DNA from: Bombus terrestris
Taxonomy: Eukaryota > Arthropoda > Insecta > Hymenoptera > Apidae
Length of the DNA stretch: 64,000 bases
Assembly: GCF_910591885.1 (NCBI RefSeq)
Contig: NC_063278.1
Span: forward strand, 20,351,989 to 20,415,988
Direction: 5' to 3'
The translations under genes and the position numbers were made by a program. The notes under the pieces are model-generated. The model made no database searches, was not told the DNA's origin, and worked only from the letters and a program-made list of their open reading frames with translations. Shown piece after piece: positions 60,799-64,000 of the stretch (position 1 is the first letter of the stretch; every line of letters starts with the position of its first letter).

Positions 60799-63614
60799 CT
60801 ATATACTTTTAATTATTTAAATATACTTTTAGGGAAGAGATGATTTACGACAAGATGCTGTAATGCAACAAGTGTTTAATGTAATGAATATATTATTAAA
60901 ATCTCATAAAGATACTAAACGTAGAAAATTAACAATTAGAACTTATAAGGTAATATTAACAAATTATTTATATTTCAAGAATTTGTCATGATTAAATTAA
61001 TTACTATTATTTTTCTTATTTATTTAACGTTTTTCAGTATCTCCGGCCATGAGATGGACTTAGCTTACATTAAACAACTAACTTATCCTTCTACACCTCC
61101 GACTTCCATTTTTCGATAAATTCTTTCTTTCCGAATCAAATCCCTTAGATAATATGTCCTGTATTCTTTGTCAGCTTTTGTCCTCCTATGTCTCTGCTGA
61201 CTCTATAAAAACAAATTTTTCGACATATTTCTAAAAATCCTTATCTTTTCTCTCCACTCCTGCCACATTCCAAAATAAGAGCTTCCCTTTTTTTTTTTTA
61301 TCATTTTCTTTTGCTCCTTTCCTACTTCTGTACTTGAATTAATTACTCTTGCAGCATCCCCTTTATCTTCTCCTAAATTGATTAATATTGATTAATATTA
61401 ATTATTTAAGCAGACACGTTTCTTTAATATTAATATATGATTAATTAGCGATACAAATTATTTCAGACATATTAAATATCTATTTTATATGTTAATATAA
61501 TTATAATCTTATATTTCCTATACTTTTGTCTTTCTATTACTTTTCTAGGTTGTACCATTAACACAAAGATCAGGAATACTTGAATGGTGTGATAAAACAA
61601 TACCTATCATAACTATATTGGTAGGTTCAAGTACTATTCAAGGACTTCATGAGAAATACTATCCAAAGGATTATAAAGCAAATTATTGTAGAGACAAACT
61701 AGCAGTAAGATTATATTCAAATAAGATTTAATTTTACAACTGATATGTATTGTTTCTATTTTGATTATTATTTGCAGTATGAATTTTATAATGACTATGC
61801 GATATCTTACAGTATATAGAATATTATAGTATGGAAATATAACGTAAATTTTATTTCTAGGCAGTGGGAAAATCATCAACTAATGTAAAGTTGAAAGTAT
61901 TTATGGATTGTTGTGCACATATGCATCCAGTGATGCATCATTTTTTTATTGAAAGATATCCATCACCTGAGACGTGGTTTGAACGCAGATTAGCATATAC
62001 ACGCAGGTAATAATACTTTTATATAGTAATTGCTCTTGAATTTATTATATTCATTAAATTATACTTACTATATTTTCACAGTATAGCAACAACATCAATG
62101 GCAGGATATATTTTGGGATTAGGAGATAGACATTTAAGTAATATCTTAATTGATCAAATAACTGCTGAAGTAATTCATATTGATTTTGGTAAATATGATT
62201 ACGTAATTTTTGAAACTAGTAATATTAGCAACATTGTATTATCAGTACTATTATTAACCGTTTGCACTCGAGAACTTTTTCAGCCGAGCGTAGCAGCTAC
62301 TCCGGATGGTTTAGCGTATACGTGACGCGTGTCTTACAGCTAGTGTAAAATGATTTCATGTACAAATTAACTTACAAAAACATTATATTCTAATAATTTA
62401 TCTATATTTAAGTCTTTGAAAATATGATTTTGTAATATTAATTTCTGTATCTTTTTGTATGATAACTTATAAAGCATTCACCAAGATGCATTCTTGATAT
62501 AATTAATCTCATTTTTCAACAGTTCAAAATCAAGTTCATCTTCATTTGAGCTAATTTCACTTCCGAAAACCACTTTTTTTAGGGTTTCTAAACTATAATA
62601 CTTTTGCCATGACCGTCGAATCCGAACTAACGTTGGAAACGTTGTTTCAATACCATAATTGAACCATAGTTTCGGAGGGATATGAGATTAAATATTTCAT
62701 CTCTTTTTTAAAGTCTAACACTTTACACTTCCTAACAAAGAACACAAAGAGCTAAGGAACCAATTTACGAACCAATATTGCACTCTCATCAATTAGAGAT
62801 GTCGAAATCTATCTACAACGATAGATAGGGACTATCGCCTCTTGCTCTCCACTGGAGTTGCAGCACGGAATGCCGTGGTGACTGAAAGTCGCCTCTCGAG
62901 TACAAAGGGTTAATAATATAATTTATAAATACTTCAATTTTTTTGTTATTAAATATAATAGGCATAGCATTTGAACAAGGAAAAGTATTGCCAGTTCCTG
63001 AAACCATTCCATTTCGACTTACACGAAATATTGTAGACGGTATGGGTGTATCTGGAGTGGAGGGAACAATGAGACATTGCTGTGAGAAAACATTAACCGT
63101 ATTACGTGATCAAAGACAAATAATTATAACATTGCTTCAAGTTCTTTTATATGATCCATTATTTAAATGGACTATAACGCCCGCTGAAGCACGTAACATT
63201 CAAAGCGGAACTTCATCAAAATTAGTCGAAAATAATCAGTGTAAATATAATTTATGCTTTCACATTTTCTTTTCTTGTATTATACTTTTTATAGTAATCG
63301 CATAAATTAATAATATTCTACGAATGAAATTTAATATTTTATTGAAAATATATGAATAATGTAATATAATATGTTCATTCATTGTATCATATTAGTACTA
63401 CAGAAAAATATTTTAAAAATATTTATTATTGATAGGTTCTAAAGCAACTAATAAGACAGCAGAAAGAGCTCTTTTGAGAATAGAGCAAAAACTACAAGGC
63501 ACTGAAGAAGGATTAGCATCTAGTGTATCTGGTCAAGTTGAAAGACTTATACAAGAAGCCCATGATCCTATGAATCTTTGTCGTTTATATTGTGGATGGC
63601 AACCATACCTATAA
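51368..63614 (+). CDS. tefu: Serine/threonine-protein kinase ATM (telomere fusion, tefu)
   Basis: ATM is a nuclear PI3K-like kinase that signals DNA double-strand breaks and protects telomeres. Eighteen exons join in phase: 51368-51439, 51645-51800, 51895-52315, 52492-52845, 52938-53334, 53448-57799, 58109-58435, 58501-58806, 58897-59111, 59340-59680, 59863-60329, 60461-60690, 60833-60949, 61549-61704, 61861-62006, 62082-62188, 62962-63240 and 63436-63614, giving about 2873 residues (fly about 2770, human 3056). The N-terminal part is helical HEAT-like; the FAT region spans roughly 1750-2330. The kinase has GRDDLRQDAVMQQ, catalytic loop GDRHLSN (about 2700-2706) and HIDFG with the glycine codon split by an intron. 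The C-terminus is a FATC domain ending GWQPYL. Exon 12 uses the acceptor at 60459-60460; two nearer AGs would create a stop. Exon 6 alone codes for 1450 residues. Confidence 0.95.
60767..60794. repeat. (AG)14 microsatellite in an ATM intron
   Basis: Fourteen perfect AG units lie in the short intron between ATM exons 12 and 13, about 40 bases upstream of the acceptor. Length variation could affect spacing of the branch point and pyrimidine tract, but no effect is shown. Confidence 0.9.
61035..61390 (-). mobile_element. LINE (non-LTR retrotransposon) fragment in an ATM intron
   Basis: Read on the minus strand, this gives a Lys-rich stretch followed, across an A-run, by KLLFWNVAGVERKDKDF, which resembles the start of the endonuclease domain of insect non-LTR elements (WNVAG and KDxxFW-type motif). 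After stops and frameshifts comes YYLRDLIRKERI-like sequence that resembles a much later part of such proteins, so the copy is internally deleted. It is inserted antisense in the 600-bp intron between ATM exons 13 and 14. Recognition is by motif memory only. Confidence 0.45.
62254..62913. mobile_element. TTAA-bounded piggyBac-like element in an ATM intron
   Basis: The ends are TTAACCGTTTGCACTCGAGA and, on the other strand, TTAACCCTTTGTACTCGAGA, differing at two positions and including the TTAA target on each side. The element is about 660 bp. On the minus strand the interior (about 62505-62600) gives YYSLETLKKVVFGSE and then SSNEDELDFELL, the sort of acidic N-terminal leader seen in piggyBac-type transposases. 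Most of the coding region is gone, so this is a non-autonomous deletion derivative. It fills most of the 773-bp intron between ATM exons 16 and 17. Confidence 0.8.
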
Positions 63615-64000
63615 TTTCATAATCTTAAAAAAAAACGAAAAATTTTATCCAAATGTTATATAAGTTTAGAAATCACTTATTTCATAACACTACTTTAAAA
63701 GTATGATATTTGTATTTTAAATTTATTTATTTGAAATTTTATACGAATTATAAATATAAATATGTACAAGGTGTCTTTGAAATATACAAGCGTGGTGTTT
63801 CTACATACAAAAATAAATTGAAGAAAAACGTTTTTCCATTTAAAGTTTCACTTATGAAAAAAAATGAGTTTTTAAATCCATTAAGTACCTAATTAATAAA
63901 ATGATTCTTAAAAAGTACTAATCTTATTCTTATTTATAAAATCATTCAAAATGCAAATTAAATACAGAATAAAGAAAAGTAATGTCTATGTCGCGGAAAT
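63615..64000. other. ATM 3' flank
   Basis: This is AT-rich sequence after the ATM stop, including an AATAAA-containing string near 63896 that could be a polyadenylation signal. No further gene is recognised before the window ends. Confidence 0.5.

Noticed and set aside
62098..62325. Kinase-like frame continuing past 62188 as an alternative ATM end
   Set aside because: After IDFG the frame runs through intron and transposon sequence. Splicing at 62188 to 62962 restores the family sequence.
1..64000. tRNA genes, rRNA, CRISPR arrays, bacterial-type operons or an integrated virus
   Set aside because: No B-box-type GGTTCGAATCC string in a tRNA context, no regularly spaced direct repeats, and no viral polymerase, capsid or envelope-like frames were seen by eye. 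A dedicated search was not possible.

Overview
The window is nuclear DNA of an insect, most likely a hymenopteran (bee or related). This is an inference from the strongly AT-rich background, genes split by short GT-AG introns, several TTAA-flanked piggyBac-type relics, and proteins that read as insect orthologues. No bacterial-type operon, CRISPR array, prophage or tRNA/rRNA gene was seen. I rebuilt exons by hand from reading frame and splice sites. In each multi-exon model except AMD1, whose remaining exons were not found, the phases join into one uninterrupted frame.

Layout. Bases 1-7112 hold repeats: a decayed piggyBac-like transposase (about 2.0-3.9 kb) and a GC-rich block of unknown origin (about 4.1-5.1 kb). 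On the minus strand, 7113-12739 carries the first two coding exons of S-adenosylmethionine decarboxylase (AMD1), separated by a 5.4-kb intron. The rest of that gene is not recognised and probably lies left of the window. UTP14 (minus, 14046-17498) is head-to-head with GET1/WRB (plus, 17922-18796). CCDC6 (minus, 21504-24395) is head-to-head with C1D (plus, 25201-25686). PAPS synthase (plus, 29089-32069) is followed by a decayed coiled-coil gene relic. A ZAD-C2H2 zinc-finger gene (minus, 35100-39415) and inositol-3-phosphate synthase (minus, 43122-46276) come next. The right end is a complete ATM/tefu checkpoint kinase gene (plus, 51368-63614, 18 coding exons).

The genes are unrelated housekeeping functions: polyamine synthesis, ribosome biogenesis, tail-anchored protein insertion, RNA exosome cofactor, sulfate activation, transcription, inositol synthesis and DNA-damage signalling. 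The only plausible functional linkage is promoter sharing by the two divergent pairs.

The unexplained structure lies in the non-coding DNA. It includes a four-copy dispersed repeat with terminal inverted repeats, three foldback elements (one flanked by TTAA), a 660-bp TTAA-bounded piggyBac-like relic inside the ATM intron that splits the DFG codon, and two decayed copies of an exon-plus-intron segment 8 kb apart. I did not find convincing evidence of a new multi-gene system.
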